NCBI RefSeq assembly: GCF_000732615.1
Contig: NZ_JPGL01000001.1
Location: forward strand, 226,450 to 290,449
From: Burkholderia paludis
Lineage (GTDB): Bacteria > Pseudomonadota > Gammaproteobacteria > Burkholderiales > Burkholderiaceae
Reading direction: 5' to 3'
DNA length: 64,000 nt
Part shown: in pieces, positions 42,644-52,273 of the stretch
Position numbering within the stretch: position 1 is the first letter of the stretch
Layout of the letters: each line of letters begins with the position of its first letter
Translations under genes and position numbers: made by a program
Notes under the pieces: generated by a model
The model's database searches: none
The model's input: the letters and a program-made list of their open reading frames with translations, nothing else
What the model was told of the DNA's origin: nothing

Positions 42644-43342
42644 TCAGACCACGCGCACGGTCAGTTCGCCGAGCCGCTCGACGCCGACCTTCATCACGTC
42701 GCCCGCGACCACCGCGCCGACGCCTTCGGGCGTGCCCGTGAAAATCACGTCGCCCGGCTCCAGGCGGAAGAACTTCGACAGGTCCGCGACCGTCTCCGCG
42801 ACCGACCAGATCAGGTGCGACACGTCGCTCTGCTGCTTCCTCGCGCCGTTGACCGTCAGCCACAGGCCGCCCTGCACGAAATGGCCGACATCGCCGGCGG
42901 GATGCACGGGCCCGATCGGCGCCGAACGGTCGAACGCCTTGCCGATCTCCCACGGCCGGCCCATCTCGCGCATCTTCATCTGCAGGTCGCGGCGCGTCAT
43001 GTCGAGGCCGACCGCATAGCCCCACACGTGTTCGAGCGCGCGCTCGAGCGGGATGTCGGCGCCGCCCTTGCCGATCACCGCGACGAGTTCGGCCTCGTAG
43101 TGATAGTTCTGCGTCTGCGACGGATACGCGAGGTCGATCGTTTCGCCGTACGCGACCGGCACGATCGAATCGGCCGGCTTGCAGAAGAAGAACGGCGGTT
43201 CGCGATCGGGATCGAAGCCCATTTCGCGCGCATGAGCCGCATAGTTGCGGCCGACGCAGTAGACGCGGCGCACCGCGAACCGGGCGTCGCTGCCGGCGAC
43301 GGAAAGCGCCACGGGGGCTTCAGGCGGGAAAACGAAAGTCAT
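42644..43342 (-). CDS. mhbH: Fumarylpyruvate hydrolase
   Basis: 232 residues from MTFVFPPEAP (GGAG 9 bases upstream). Fumarylacetoacetate hydrolase family: YCVGRNYAAHAREMG, FFFCKPADSIV, and the metal-binding HYEAELVAVIGKGG with acidic residues, then GDVIFTGTPEGVGAV. Splits fumarylpyruvate to fumarate and pyruvate, the last step of the gentisate route. Sits between gentisate dioxygenase and isomerase genes. Confidence 0.9.
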   Translation of the reverse strand: MTFVFPPEAPVALSVAGSDARFAVRRVYCVGRNYAAHAREMGFDPDREPPFFFCKPADSIVPVAYGETIDLAYPSQTQNYHYEAELVAVIGKGGADIPLERALEHVWGYAVGLDMTRRDLQMKMREMGRPWEIGKAFDRSAPIGPVHPAGDVGHFVQGGLWLTVNGARKQQSDVSHLIWSVAETVADLSKFFRLEPGDVIFTGTPEGVGAVVAGDVMKVGVERLGELTVRVV

Positions 43343-43426
43343 GAACGGCTCCAGCATGGGGATGCATGAAAAGTCGCGCGCCGCCGCGGCGGCGCACGGA
43401 ACACGGATCGTCGAAAGCGGCCGGCG

Positions 43427-44470
43427 TCAGTCGCGCGCTTCGCGCAGCAGGTTCAGCGCGGTGAGCACGGGCCGGTCGGAATAGCTGAACAGCACGCTGT
43501 CGGACGACGCCGACAGCCGCACGGGCGCCCACGACGGTGCGACGAAGATGTCGTGCGGCGCGAATTCGAACGCGTTTGCGCCGATGTGCGCGGTGCCGCC
43601 GCCCTCGACGACGCAGTAGATCGTCGCGTCGGTGCTGCGGTACGGGCGGCCGTCGAAGCCGGCAGGCAGGAACTGCATGAAGGTCGCGATCGTCGGCATC
43701 GGCCAGCCGCCCGTCGCGGGGTTGACGTAACGCAGCTTCACGCCGTCCCACGCATCGAGTTCGCCGTTCCGGTACAGCGCGTCGAGCGCTTCGCGGCTGC
43801 GCGCATACGGATAGCTGAACACCGGCGACGTCGGGTCGCTCGCGCGATGCCGCACCGGCACCATGTTGTGACCGAAACGCGCGAAGCTGTCGCCTTCGGG
43901 GCGATGCACCGGCTGCATGGCTTCCGGATAGTTCTCCGCGAAGCCGGCGTCGAGGCTCCCGACAAGCGGAATGTCGAGCCCGTCGAGCCACACGACCGGC
44001 TCGCCGCCCGCCTCCGCCGGCGGATTGCCGTGGTCGTGCCACGCCCACGACGGCGTGATGATGAAATCGCCCGGGTGCATCGTGGTGCGCTCGCCGTTGA
44101 CGGCCGTCCACGCACCGCGCCCTTCCACGATGAAACGCAGCGCCGATTGCGTATGCCGATGACTCGGCGCAATCTCGCCCGGCAGGATCAGCTGCAGCCC
44201 CGCATACAGGCTCGGCGTCATGCTCGACTTGCCGGGCAGCCCGGGGTTCTCCAGCACCAGCACGCGGCGCACGGCCTCTTCCGCGCTGATCACGCTGCCG
44301 GCCTGCATCACGAGATCGCGCACCTGCGCATATTTCCAGATCGCCGCCTGCGCGGTCGGCTGCGGGGTTTTCGGCACGAGGTTGTGCAGCGATTCCCACA
44401 GCGGCGCCAGGCGCTGCCCGGCGATCCGGGCGTAATAGGCGGCGCGCGACGCGTCCGGACAGGTCGTCAT
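43427..44470 (-). CDS. Gentisate 1,2-dioxygenase
   Basis: 347 residues from [13 protein letters not shown] with AAGGAG 6 bases upstream. Bicupin: [19 protein letters not shown] carries Fe(II)-binding histidines in the first cupin, with WHDHGN following; second cupin around [13 protein letters not shown]. Opens the gentisate ring to maleylpyruvate. First gene of the minus-strand operon, divergent from the LysR gene. Confidence 0.92.
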   Translation of the reverse strand: MTTCPDASRAAYYARIAGQRLAPLWESLHNLVPKTPQPTAQAAIWKYAQVRDLVMQAGSVISAEEAVRRVLVLENPGLPGKSSMTPSLYAGLQLILPGEIAPSHRHTQSALRFIVEGRGAWTAVNGERTTMHPGDFIITPSWAWHDHGNPPAEAGGEPVVWLDGLDIPLVGSLDAGFAENYPEAMQPVHRPEGDSFARFGHNMVPVRHRASDPTSPVFSYPYARSREALDALYRNGELDAWDGVKLRYVNPATGGWPMPTIATFMQFLPAGFDGRPYRSTDATIYCVVEGGGTAHIGANAFEFAPHDIFVAPSWAPVRLSASSDSVLFSYSDRPVLTALNLLREARD

Positions 44471-44595
44471 GATGTCTCCTTGAAGTCGGCCGATCGGCGT
44501 CGGCGCTGTGTCTCTCGGGTCGGGGGCCGTACCGCTGCCCATGAGTGGATTTATATTCGACGCAGCCATACCCGGTAAAATGGTCAAATCATCTG

Positions 44596-44613
44596 ATCCA
44601 TATTGTTTTGGAT
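44596..44613. promoter_or_regulatory. Candidate LysR-binding site between divergent genes
   Basis: ATCC (44596-44599) and GGAT (44610-44613), separated by 10 A+T-rich bases, in the 168-base gap between gentisate dioxygenase and the LysR gene. LysR regulators bind such interrupted palindromes. Confidence 0.4.
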
Positions 44614-44638
44614 ATATCTACTGGCGACGAGGCATGCG

Positions 44639-45583
44639 ATGGACTGGACCCACCGGCTGCGGCTGCGGCATCTGCAGGTACTGTTGAGCCTTGCCGGCAC
44701 CGGCAACCTGAGCCAGTCGGCGATGGCGCTCGCGACCACGCAGCCCGCGCTGTCGAAATGGCTGAAGGAACTGGAGGAGGATGTCGGGCTGCCGCTGTTC
44801 GAGCGGCATGCGCGCGGCCTGCGGCCGACGCACTACGGCGAAGCGCTGATCGAGCACGCGCGCCGCGTCGCGGCACAGCTCGACGTCGCGCGCGACGATA
44901 TGGCCGCGCTGCGCGAAGGCGGCAGCGGCCTCGTGACGATCGGCACCTCGGGCGTCGCGGCGGCCGACACGGTGCCGCTCGCCGTGTCGCAACTGCTGAA
45001 GCGGATGCCGCGCGCGCAAGTGCGGATGACCGAGAGCACGATGAACCTGCTGATGCCGCAGCTCGCGCACAGCGAACTGGACATCGTCGTGGGCCGTTCG
45101 GGCTCGACCTCCGTCGATCCGCTGCTGCACGCCGAAGCGCTGTACGTCGATCCGGTCGTGTTCGTCGCGCGGCCCGGCCACGCACTCGCCGGCGCGACGT
45201 CGGTGGGCTGGGACGACGTGCTCGCCTACCCGTGGATCGTCTGGCCGTCGGGCACGCCGGTACACAACGCGCTGGAGGCCGCGCTGACGGCCGCCGGCCG
45301 CGTGCAGCCGCCGCACTGCGTCGAGTCGAACTCGTCGATCCTGAACCTCACGCTGCTGAACAACACCGACCTGCTAGGCGTCGCATCGCATCGTGCCGCG
45401 CGGCGCTTCGCGCAACTGAACGCGATCCGGATCCTGCCGATGGCGCTCGAGGGCCAGGGCGCGGTGTCGATGTACTGGCACCCCGACAGCGCGAATCGCG
45501 CGGCCGTGGCCGCGACGATCGAGTGCTTGCGCGCGTGCGCCGCGCCGCAGGTGGGCGGCTGGGAGAAGACGACGACGGAATGA
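44639..45583 (+). CDS. LysR-type regulator of the gentisate operon
   Basis: 314 residues from MDWTHRLRLRHLQ (GAGG upstream). N-terminal LysR helix-turn-helix LSLAGTGNLSQSAMALATTQPALSKWLKELEEDVGLPLFERH, then a periplasmic-binding-like effector domain. Divergent from gentisate dioxygenase, the usual layout for its activator; inducer probably 3-hydroxybenzoate or gentisate. Converges on the hydroxyproline dehydrogenase genes. Confidence 0.88.
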   Translation: MDWTHRLRLRHLQVLLSLAGTGNLSQSAMALATTQPALSKWLKELEEDVGLPLFERHARGLRPTHYGEALIEHARRVAAQLDVARDDMAALREGGSGLVTIGTSGVAAADTVPLAVSQLLKRMPRAQVRMTESTMNLLMPQLAHSELDIVVGRSGSTSVDPLLHAEALYVDPVVFVARPGHALAGATSVGWDDVLAYPWIVWPSGTPVHNALEAALTAAGRVQPPHCVESNSSILNLTLLNNTDLLGVASHRAARRFAQLNAIRILPMALEGQGAVSMYWHPDSANRAAVAATIECLRACAAPQVGGWEKTTTE

Positions 45584-45587
45584 CCGG

Positions 45588-45613
45588 CGCGGCCCGGCGC
45601 ACACCGGGCCGCG
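45588..45613. terminator. Bidirectional hairpin between convergent genes
   Basis: CGCGGCCCGG (45588-45597) pairs perfectly with CCGGGCCGCG (45604-45613), 6-base loop, in the 35-base gap between the LysR and dehydrogenase genes. No T-run. Confidence 0.45.
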
Positions 45614-45618
45614 ACGGC

Positions 45619-46887
45619 TCACGCGCCGTCGCGGGATGCCGTGCCGTCCAGCATCAGCGTGCCGACCCGCGCGGGCACGAGCGGCGTGCGCGGCGCGGGC
45701 GGCGTCCAGCCGAACAGCGTCTGCGCGGCCGCGCCGCACACGCGGCCCTGGCACGCCCCCATCCCGCAGCGCGACTGCAGCTTTGCCGCCGTCCATCCCG
45801 GCGCCTGCGCGACTGCGTCGAAACGCACGTCCTCGCACCGGCATAGCAGCGTATCGGGCCGCGCGAGCCGACGGATCGGCTCGCGGATCGCGAAGCGTTC
45901 GCGAACGGCGTCCGCGAAAGCCTGCCAGTGCGCGCGCCGCGCAAGGCGCGCGGCCAGCTGCGCCGTCTGCCCGGTCGCCGCATAGCCGGCGATCTCGCCT
46001 TCGACCATCGCCAGCTCGCTGCCGCCGACGCCGGTACACTCGCCGGCCGCGAACACCCCGTCGCGATTCGTGCGCTGGTGCGCGTCGACCGCCACCGCGC
46101 CGTTCTCGACCCGGCAGCCGAGGTGGCTCGGCAGCACGGTGTTCGGCACGAGCCCGAAGCCGCATGCGAGCCGGTCGCAGTCAACCTCGAACTCGCGATC
46201 GCCGTGACGGATCCGCACGCGTTCGAGCCGCCGGTCGCCGAACGCCTCGACGATGTACGCGTCGGGCCGATAGGCGGCCGTGACGAGCTTCGCGGCCTGC
46301 GCGAGCTTCGACGGCCAGCGCCACAGCCCCGCGCCGAAACCGGCCACGTCGCCGCGGCGCGCCTGTTCGAGCACATGCGACACGCGCGCGCCGGCCCGAC
46401 GGGCCGTCGCCGCGCTCGCCAGCAGCAGCGGCCCGCTGCCCGCAATCACCGTGCGCTGCCCGCGTACGTCGAGGCCGTACTTGATCAGCGCCTGCAGGCC
46501 GCCCGCGCCGGTCACGCCCGGCAGCGTCCAGCCCGGAAACGGCAGCAGCAGTTCGCGGGCGCCGCAGCAGAGGATCAGCGTCCGGAAATCGAGCAGTTGC
46601 CCGCGCTCGTCGTCCTCGAGCAGCAGCGTGCCCGGCTGCGTTTCGGCGACGATGCGCGTCGCCGCGAGATGCGTGACGTTCGCCTGCCGCAGCACGGCGA
46701 GGCGGCCGGCGGCGACCGTGGGCGGCACGGCCGCCGCGCCTTGCCGCCAGATCTGGCCGCCCGCGCGCGGGTTGTCGTCGATGACCGCGACCGTCGCTCC
46801 GCCCTGCGCGGCGGCCCGTGCGGCCGAGAGCCCGGCCGGCCCCGCGCCGACGATCGCGACGTCGACGCTCAGTCTTGCCTGTTTCAT
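45619..46887 (-). CDS. D-hydroxyproline dehydrogenase, alpha subunit-like
   Basis: 422 residues from MKQARLSVDV. FAD site VAIVGAGPAGLSAARAAAQGG at the N-terminus, a second nucleotide-binding segment RTVIAGSGPLLLASAATARRAG, and a C-terminal cysteine cluster CRCED...CGMGACQGRVC resembling BFD-like 2Fe-2S domains of HcnB-type oxidoreductases. In Pseudomonas the heterotrimeric D-hydroxyproline dehydrogenase uses such a subunit with a small ferredoxin-like and a FAD (DAO-type) subunit, all three present here. Start overlaps the ferredoxin-like gene stop by 4 bases. Confidence 0.85.
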   Translation of the reverse strand: MKQARLSVDVAIVGAGPAGLSAARAAAQGGATVAVIDDNPRAGGQIWRQGAAAVPPTVAAGRLAVLRQANVTHLAATRIVAETQPGTLLLEDDERGQLLDFRTLILCCGARELLLPFPGWTLPGVTGAGGLQALIKYGLDVRGQRTVIAGSGPLLLASAATARRAGARVSHVLEQARRGDVAGFGAGLWRWPSKLAQAAKLVTAAYRPDAYIVEAFGDRRLERVRIRHGDREFEVDCDRLACGFGLVPNTVLPSHLGCRVENGAVAVDAHQRTNRDGVFAAGECTGVGGSELAMVEGEIAGYAATGQTAQLAARLARRAHWQAFADAVRERFAIREPIRRLARPDTLLCRCEDVRFDAVAQAPGWTAAKLQSRCGMGACQGRVCGAAAQTLFGWTPPAPRTPLVPARVGTLMLDGTASRDGA

Positions 46888-47117
46888 CGCGTGCGCTCCA
46901 CCCGCATGCCGTCGCGGCACAGCGTCTGGCAAGCCAGCCGGCGGCGGCCGTCGATCGTCATCCTGCACTCCTGGCAAATACCCATTCCGCAAAACGGCGC
47001 GCGCGCCGCACCCGTGCACGACACGCGCGTCGTGTCGTCGCCGCTCGCCGCAACGGCGGCCGCGACGGTCGCGCCATCGGCCACGGTCAGCGCGCGGCCG
47101 TCCAGATGAATGATCAT
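46884..47117 (-). CDS. D-hydroxyproline dehydrogenase, 2Fe-2S gamma subunit-like
   Basis: 77 residues. Cysteines 34, 43, 48 and 51 in SCTGAARAPFCGMGICQEC form a plant-type 2Fe-2S site (the GMGICQEC pattern), with further cysteines 63 and 67. Homologous in layout to HcnA-type small subunits that carry electrons between the two flavoprotein subunits. Overlaps both neighbours by 4 bases, showing tight coupling. Confidence 0.88.
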   Translation of the reverse strand: MIIHLDGRALTVADGATVAAAVAASGDDTTRVSCTGAARAPFCGMGICQECRMTIDGRRRLACQTLCRDGMRVERTR

Positions 47118-48241
47118 GTCAGCGCTCCGGCTACGGGGGACGCGGTCAGGAAGCGTCCCGGCAAATACGGTTCGATATCGATGGGCGGCCGCTCGCCGGC
47201 CATCAGCGCGGCGACGAGCCGCGCGCTGCCCGGCGCGGTCGTCACGCCGAGCCCCTCGTGCCCGACCGCGAGCCACACGCCCGGCCGCGCCGGATGCTCG
47301 CCGAGCAGCGGCAGGCCGTCGGGGCTCGCGCAACGGAACCCCGTCCACGCGCGGATGCCGTTCAGGTCCGCCAGATCCGGCAGGTAGCCGACCGCGCGGC
47401 GCAGCATGCGCGCGAGCACGGTCGGCTCGACCTGCGGATCCTCGGTGTCGAACTGGCGCGACGAACCGATCAGCAACTGGCCGGTAGGCCGCGGCTGCAC
47501 GTTGAACGCGACCGACGTGCCGTCGCTCGCATGCGCGCTCGCCGCATAGCCGAGCTCGACGAGCTGGTGCGACACGTGGCCCGGATAGCGGTCGGTGATC
47601 AGCAGGTGGCCTTTTTTCGGGCGCAGCGGCAACTCGGGCAGCAGCATGCGCGCCGCGACGCCGTTCGCGACGACCACGCGCTCCGCGCGCAGCGTGGCGC
47701 CGCTCGCGAGCGTCACGCCCGCGCCGTCGACGGCGATCGCCCGATCGCGCCGCAACGTGATGCGCGGCGCGCGCTGCAACAGCCAGTTCGCGGTGACGGG
47801 CGCATAGAGAATCGCATCGCCCGGAATCTTCAGCGCGCCGCCGAGGCCGGCGCGCAGCATCGGCTCCAGTTGCGCGAGCGCCGCCGCGTCGATCAGTTCG
47901 CCGGCCACGCCGTGGGCGGCAAGCGTCGACTGCTTCGCACGCGCGAGATCCATTTCGTGCGCATCGGCCGCGAGCCACAGCGTGCCGCACGCGCGGTACG
48001 CGCAGTCGGCCGGCATCTCGCCGCTCAACGCACGCCAGAGTTCGATCGAGTAATGGCTCAACGCGAGTTCGGCCGCGTTGTCGTCCATCGCGACGAGGTG
48101 GCCCATCCCCGCGCCGGTCGCGCCGCCGCTGGCGTCGTCGACGACGACGACGCGCAGCCCGCGCTGCGCAAGCTCGTGCGCGCACGCCGCGCCGACGATG
48201 CCGGCGCCGATCACGACGACGTCGGTCTTCGTTTCGCTCAC
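47114..48241 (-). CDS. D-hydroxyproline dehydrogenase, FAD-dependent beta subunit-like
   Basis: 375 residues from a GTG start ([12 protein letters not shown]) overlapping the epimerase stop. DAO-type flavoprotein: [21 protein letters not shown] and C-terminal [21 protein letters not shown] and [20 protein letters not shown]. It would oxidise cis-4-hydroxy-D-proline to pyrroline-4-hydroxy-2-carboxylate, passing electrons through the 2Fe-2S subunit. Substrate inferred from the adjacent epimerase and deaminase genes. Confidence 0.87.
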   Translation of the reverse strand: MSETKTDVVVIGAGIVGAACAHELAQRGLRVVVVDDASGGATGAGMGHLVAMDDNAAELALSHYSIELWRALSGEMPADCAYRACGTLWLAADAHEMDLARAKQSTLAAHGVAGELIDAAALAQLEPMLRAGLGGALKIPGDAILYAPVTANWLLQRAPRITLRRDRAIAVDGAGVTLASGATLRAERVVVANGVAARMLLPELPLRPKKGHLLITDRYPGHVSHQLVELGYAASAHASDGTSVAFNVQPRPTGQLLIGSSRQFDTEDPQVEPTVLARMLRRAVGYLPDLADLNGIRAWTGFRCASPDGLPLLGEHPARPGVWLAVGHEGLGVTTAPGSARLVAALMAGERPPIDIEPYLPGRFLTASPVAGALT

Positions 48242-49170
48242 GACCCGATGCCCCAGCCGAACGGATCGTCTTCCTCGATCAGCAGCGTCGCTTCCGCGCT
48301 CAGGTGCGCGCTGCCGCGAATCGTCGGCACGATGCCGCCGTCGGCCCGCTCGTAGCTCGCCTGGAATACGCTGCCGATCACGCTGGCCTGCCGCCACACG
48401 GCGCCCGGCTCGAGCTTGCCGTCGGCCGCGAGGCAGGCGAGCTTCGCGCTGGTGCCGGTGCCGCACGGCGAACGGTCGTAGGCGAGGCCCGGGCACAGCA
48501 CGAAGCTGCGGCTGTCGTGCTCGGGATCGTCGGCGAACAGCTCGATGTGGTCGATCTCGCCGCCGTTCGCGCCGCTGATGCCCGCGCGTTCGAGCCCTTC
48601 GCGCACGGCCGACGCATACGCGGTGAGCGCCGCGACGTTGTCGCCGGCGACGCGCTGCCCGTGGTCGCTGATCAGGAAGAACCAGTTGCCGCCCCACGCG
48701 ATGTCGCCCGTCACGGGGCCGTACCCCGGCACGTCGAGCGCGACGCCCTGTGCGTGGCGATACGCGGGCACGTTGCGCACGCTGACCGACAGGTCGTCGT
48801 GCAGCGTCGCCTCGACGGTGCCGACCGGCGTTTCGATCCGGTGCACGCCGGCCTCGATGCGACCCATGTGATGCAGCGTGCGCACGACGCCGATCGTGCC
48901 GTGCCCGCACATCCCGAGATAGCCGCTATTGTTGAAGAAGATCACGCCTGCCGCCGCCTCCGGCGACACGGGCTCGCACAGCAGCGCGCCGACCAGCACG
49001 TCGCTGCCGCGCGGCTCGAGAATGCAGGCGGTGCGATAGCGGTCGTGCTCGCGTGCGAGCACGTCGCGGCGCTCGGCCATCGTGCCGCTGCCGAGCGAGG
49101 GAAAGCCGGACACGACGAGCCGCGTGGGTTCGCCGCCCGTGTGCGAATCGATGATCTGGATGCGCTTCAT
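48238..49170 (-). CDS. 4-hydroxyproline 2-epimerase
   Basis: 310 residues from [15 protein letters not shown]; a Met one codon earlier is equivalent. Proline racemase superfamily with both catalytic cysteines, Cys88 ([12 protein letters not shown]) and Cys236 ([12 protein letters not shown]), as in known hydroxyproline 2-epimerases; trans-3-hydroxyproline dehydratases lack the first Cys. Converts trans-4-hydroxy-L-proline to the cis-D form, the entry step. First gene of the minus operon, divergent from the deaminase gene; the 251-base gap (49171-49421) must hold both promoters, but I see no clear hexamer pair there. Confidence 0.92.
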   Translation of the reverse strand: MKRIQIIDSHTGGEPTRLVVSGFPSLGSGTMAERRDVLAREHDRYRTACILEPRGSDVLVGALLCEPVSPEAAAGVIFFNNSGYLGMCGHGTIGVVRTLHHMGRIEAGVHRIETPVGTVEATLHDDLSVSVRNVPAYRHAQGVALDVPGYGPVTGDIAWGGNWFFLISDHGQRVAGDNVAALTAYASAVREGLERAGISGANGGEIDHIELFADDPEHDSRSFVLCPGLAYDRSPCGTGTSAKLACLAADGKLEPGAVWRQASVIGSVFQASYERADGGIVPTIRGSAHLSAEATLLIEEDDPFGWGIGS

Positions 49171-49421
49171 CATGAGCCGTCCGAAGTGGGGAAAGGAGCA
49201 TAGCTTCCTCCGTCGTGCGTCCGTCCGCTTGTGGCTTTTCGATGAGGACGACGACGAAATCGGCATAGTGTCGCGCCCCCTCCCCGCGCCGTCCGGCCGC
49301 TGTGCCGATTTCGTCATTTTGCTCCGCGATACGACTCAAGCGTGATCGGCGTTTGCACGGCGATACTGGTTGCCACACCGACACCCCTGTCGGCCGACCG
49401 ATACGAACGTAGGAGATTTCA

Positions 49422-50342
49422 GTGAGCCGCAAAGCCATTCAGTGGACCGGGGTTTTCCCGGCCGTCAGCACCCAGTTCAAGCCGGATTTTTCCCTCGACA
49501 TCGACGCCACCCACCGCGTGGTCAGGAACCTGGTGAACGACGGCGTGTCGGGCCTCGTGGTCTGCGGCACGGTCGGCGAGAACACGTCGCTGTCGACGAG
49601 CGAGAAGCTCCAGGTGATCGAGGCCGCGCGCGACGCGGCCGGCGGCAAGGTTCCGGTGATCGCCGGCATCGCCGAATTCACGACCGAATTCGCGCGCAAC
49701 ACGGTGCGCGAGGCCCAGCGCGTCGGCGTCGACGGCGTGATGGTGATGCCCGCGCTCGTCTACTCGGCGAAGCCGCACGAAACCGCCGCGCACTTCCGCG
49801 CGGTCGCGACGAGCACCGACCTGCCGGTGATGGTCTACAACAACCCGCCGATCTACAAGAACGACGTGACGCCCGACGTGCTGATCGCGCTGCAGGATTG
49901 CGAGAACATCGTCTGCTTCAAGGATTCGTCGGGCGATACGCGCCGCTTCATCGACCTGCGCAACGCGGTCGGCGATCGCTTCGTGCTGTTCGCGGGCCTC
50001 GACGACGTCGTGGTCGAGAGCATCGCGGTGGGTGCCGAAGGCTGGGTGTCGGGCATGTCGAACGCGTTCCCGAAGGAAGGCGAGACGCTGTTCCGCCTGG
50101 CGAAGCAGAAGCGGTTCGACGAAGCGCTCGCGCTGTACCGCTGGTTCATGCCGCTGCTGCACCTCGACGCGCGCCCCGACCTCGTGCAGTGCATCAAGCT
50201 GTGCGAGGAACTGGTCGGCCGCGGCAGCGCGATCACGCGTCCGCCGCGCCTCGCGCTGCAGGGCGACACGCTCGCGGAAGTGAAGGCGATCGTCGCGAAG
50301 GCGCTCGAAACGCGTCCGGCGCTGCCCGACGTCGGTCTCTGA
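49422..50342 (+). CDS. Pyrroline-4-hydroxy-2-carboxylate deaminase (DapA family)
   Basis: 306 residues, GTG start with AGGAG 7 bases upstream. DapA/NAL aldolase-type barrel: GLVVCGTVGENTSLSTSEK, Tyr139 in VMVYNNPP and the Schiff-base Lys167 in CFKDSSGD. In the hydroxyproline pathway this enzyme deaminates and opens the imine to alpha-ketoglutarate semialdehyde. Dihydrodipicolinate synthase is the alternative, but the surrounding genes decide for the deaminase. Confidence 0.87.
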   Translation: MSRKAIQWTGVFPAVSTQFKPDFSLDIDATHRVVRNLVNDGVSGLVVCGTVGENTSLSTSEKLQVIEAARDAAGGKVPVIAGIAEFTTEFARNTVREAQRVGVDGVMVMPALVYSAKPHETAAHFRAVATSTDLPVMVYNNPPIYKNDVTPDVLIALQDCENIVCFKDSSGDTRRFIDLRNAVGDRFVLFAGLDDVVVESIAVGAEGWVSGMSNAFPKEGETLFRLAKQKRFDEALALYRWFMPLLHLDARPDLVQCIKLCEELVGRGSAITRPPRLALQGDTLAEVKAIVAKALETRPALPDVGL

Positions 50343-50353
50343 CCGATTCCCCC

Positions 50354-50393
50354 GGCGGCGGCGCGCGGGTCTTCCCCCTCGCGCGCCGCCGCC
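50354..50393 (+). promoter_or_regulatory. Strong intercistronic hairpin
   Basis: GGCGGCGGCGCGCG (50354-50367) pairs perfectly over 14 bases with 50380-50393, 12-base loop, 11 bases past the deaminase stop. No T-run. It may stabilise the deaminase mRNA 3' end or act as a weak terminator before the permease gene. The rest of the 229-base gap is G+C-rich without a visible gene. Confidence 0.55.
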
Positions 50394-50571
50394 TCCGGTC
50401 CGGCATGGCCTGCGGGCCCGCTCACACCGGCGCCGGCGCGCGCCGCGCGTGACCGGGCCGCGGCCCGCCCCGGTCGTTCGAACCGGGCGACGCCGGCCGG
50501 CAGGCGTGCGCGCCGCTCCGTCGGAGCGCGCGGCCCACGCCTGTGCCGCCCTTCCCCCAGGAGACAAGCCC

Positions 50572-52197
50572 ATGCCAGGCCAAGGCAACGCACACCCGTC
50601 CGTCCCGCTTTCCGGTTCCGCGCACCCCGACGCGGGTCACGGCAAGTTCAAGAAACAGCTGTCGCTGACCGACCTCACGTTCATCGGTCTCGGCGCCATT
50701 TTCGGTTCGGGGTGGCTGTTCGCCGCGAGCCATGTGTCGACGATCGCCGGGCCGGCCGGCATCTTCTCGTGGCTGCTCGGCGGCTTCGCGGTGCTGCTGC
50801 TCGGCATCGTCTATTGCGAACTCGGCGCCGCGCTGCCGCGCGCGGGCGGCGTGGTCCGCTACCCGGTGTTCTCGCACGGCCCGCTGCTCGGCTACCTGAT
50901 GGGCTTCATCACGCTGATCGCCTTCTCGAGCCTGATCGCGATCGAAGTGGTCGCCGCGCGCCAGTACGCGGCTGCATGGTTTCCGGGCCTGACGGCCGAA
51001 GGATCGAGCGACCCGACCACGCTCGGCTGGCTCGTGCAGGCCGCGCTGCTCTGCTTCTTCTTTTATCTGAACTATTCCAGCGTGAAGACGTTCGCGAAGG
51101 CGAACAACATCATCAGCATCTTCAAGTTCATCGTGCCGCTGGCGGTGATCGCCGTGCTGTTCTCGTTCTTCAAGCCGGCGAACCTGACCGTGCACGGCTT
51201 CGCGCCGTTCGGCATGCCGGGCATCGAGATGGCCGTGTCCGCGGGCGGCATCATCTTCGCGTACCTCGGGCTCACGCCGATCGTGTCGGTCGCGAGCGAG
51301 GTGCGCAATCCGCAGCGCACGATCCCGATCGCGCTGATCCTGTCGATCCTGCTGTCGACGCTGATCTACGTGCTGCTGCAACTCGCGTTCATCGGCAGCA
51401 TCCCGACGGCCATGCTCGCCGCCGGCTGGCACGACGTGAGCAAGGCGTTCTCGCTGCCGTACCGCGACATCGCGCTCGCGCTCGGCGTCGGCTGGCTCGC
51501 CGTGATGGTTGTCGCCGACGCGATGATCTCGCCGAGCGGCTGCGGCAACATCTACATGAACGCGACGCCGCGCGTCGTCTACGGCTGGGCGAAGACGGGC
51601 ACCTTCTTCAAGGTCTTCACGCGCGTCGACGAAGCGTCGGGCATCCCGCGCGCGGGCCTGTGGCTCACGTTCGGCCTCGCGATCTTCTGGACGCTGCCGT
51701 TCCCGTCGTGGGAGGCGCTGATCAACATCGTGTCGGCCGCGCTGGTGCTCAGCTACGCGGTGGCGCCCGTGTCGGTCGCCGCGCTGCGCCGCACCGCGCC
51801 CGACCTGCCGCGGCCGTTCCGCGCGAGCGCCTTCTGCGTCACCGGCCCGACGTCGTTCGTGATCGCCGCGCTGATCGTCTACTGGTCGGGCTGGAGCACC
51901 GTGTCCTGGCTGCTCGGCCTGCAGATCGCGATGTTCGTCGTCTATCTCGCGTGCCGCCGCTGGGTGCCGACCGCGCACCTGAGCCTCGCCGAGCAGGTGC
52001 GTTCGTCCGCATGGCTGATCGCGTTCCATGCCGCGATGATCGTGCTGTCGTATTTCGGCGGCTTCGGCGGCACGGGCCGGCTGGCGCATCCGTACGACAC
52101 GCTCGTCGTCGCGGCCGTCGCGCTCGTCATCTACTACTGGGGCGCCAACACCGGCGTACCCGCCGACAAGCTGCAGCTCGACGACGACGAGGACTGA
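50572..52197 (+). CDS. APC-family amino acid permease, probable hydroxyproline importer
   Basis: 541 residues from [15 protein letters not shown] 9 bases upstream. Twelve or more hydrophobic segments; the APC signature [27 protein letters not shown] in helix 1 and [23 protein letters not shown] in the middle. Within the hydroxyproline operon it most likely imports hydroxyproline or proline. The C-terminus is acidic (DDDED). Confidence 0.87.
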   Translation: MPGQGNAHPSVPLSGSAHPDAGHGKFKKQLSLTDLTFIGLGAIFGSGWLFAASHVSTIAGPAGIFSWLLGGFAVLLLGIVYCELGAALPRAGGVVRYPVFSHGPLLGYLMGFITLIAFSSLIAIEVVAARQYAAAWFPGLTAEGSSDPTTLGWLVQAALLCFFFYLNYSSVKTFAKANNIISIFKFIVPLAVIAVLFSFFKPANLTVHGFAPFGMPGIEMAVSAGGIIFAYLGLTPIVSVASEVRNPQRTIPIALILSILLSTLIYVLLQLAFIGSIPTAMLAAGWHDVSKAFSLPYRDIALALGVGWLAVMVVADAMISPSGCGNIYMNATPRVVYGWAKTGTFFKVFTRVDEASGIPRAGLWLTFGLAIFWTLPFPSWEALINIVSAALVLSYAVAPVSVAALRRTAPDLPRPFRASAFCVTGPTSFVIAALIVYWSGWSTVSWLLGLQIAMFVVYLACRRWVPTAHLSLAEQVRSSAWLIAFHAAMIVLSYFGGFGGTGRLAHPYDTLVVAAVALVIYYWGANTGVPADKLQLDDDED

Positions 52198-52273
52198 CGC
52201 GCCCGCCCCCCTTTCTTACCGTCACGCCGGCCGGGCATCCCGCGTCCGGCCCCTGCTTTTTCCGAGGAAAACC

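Noticed and set aside
50422..52089. Long minus-strand frame opposite the permease
   Set aside because: Arg/Glu/His-rich low-complexity shadow; the permease on the + strand has clear membrane segments and a ribosome site.
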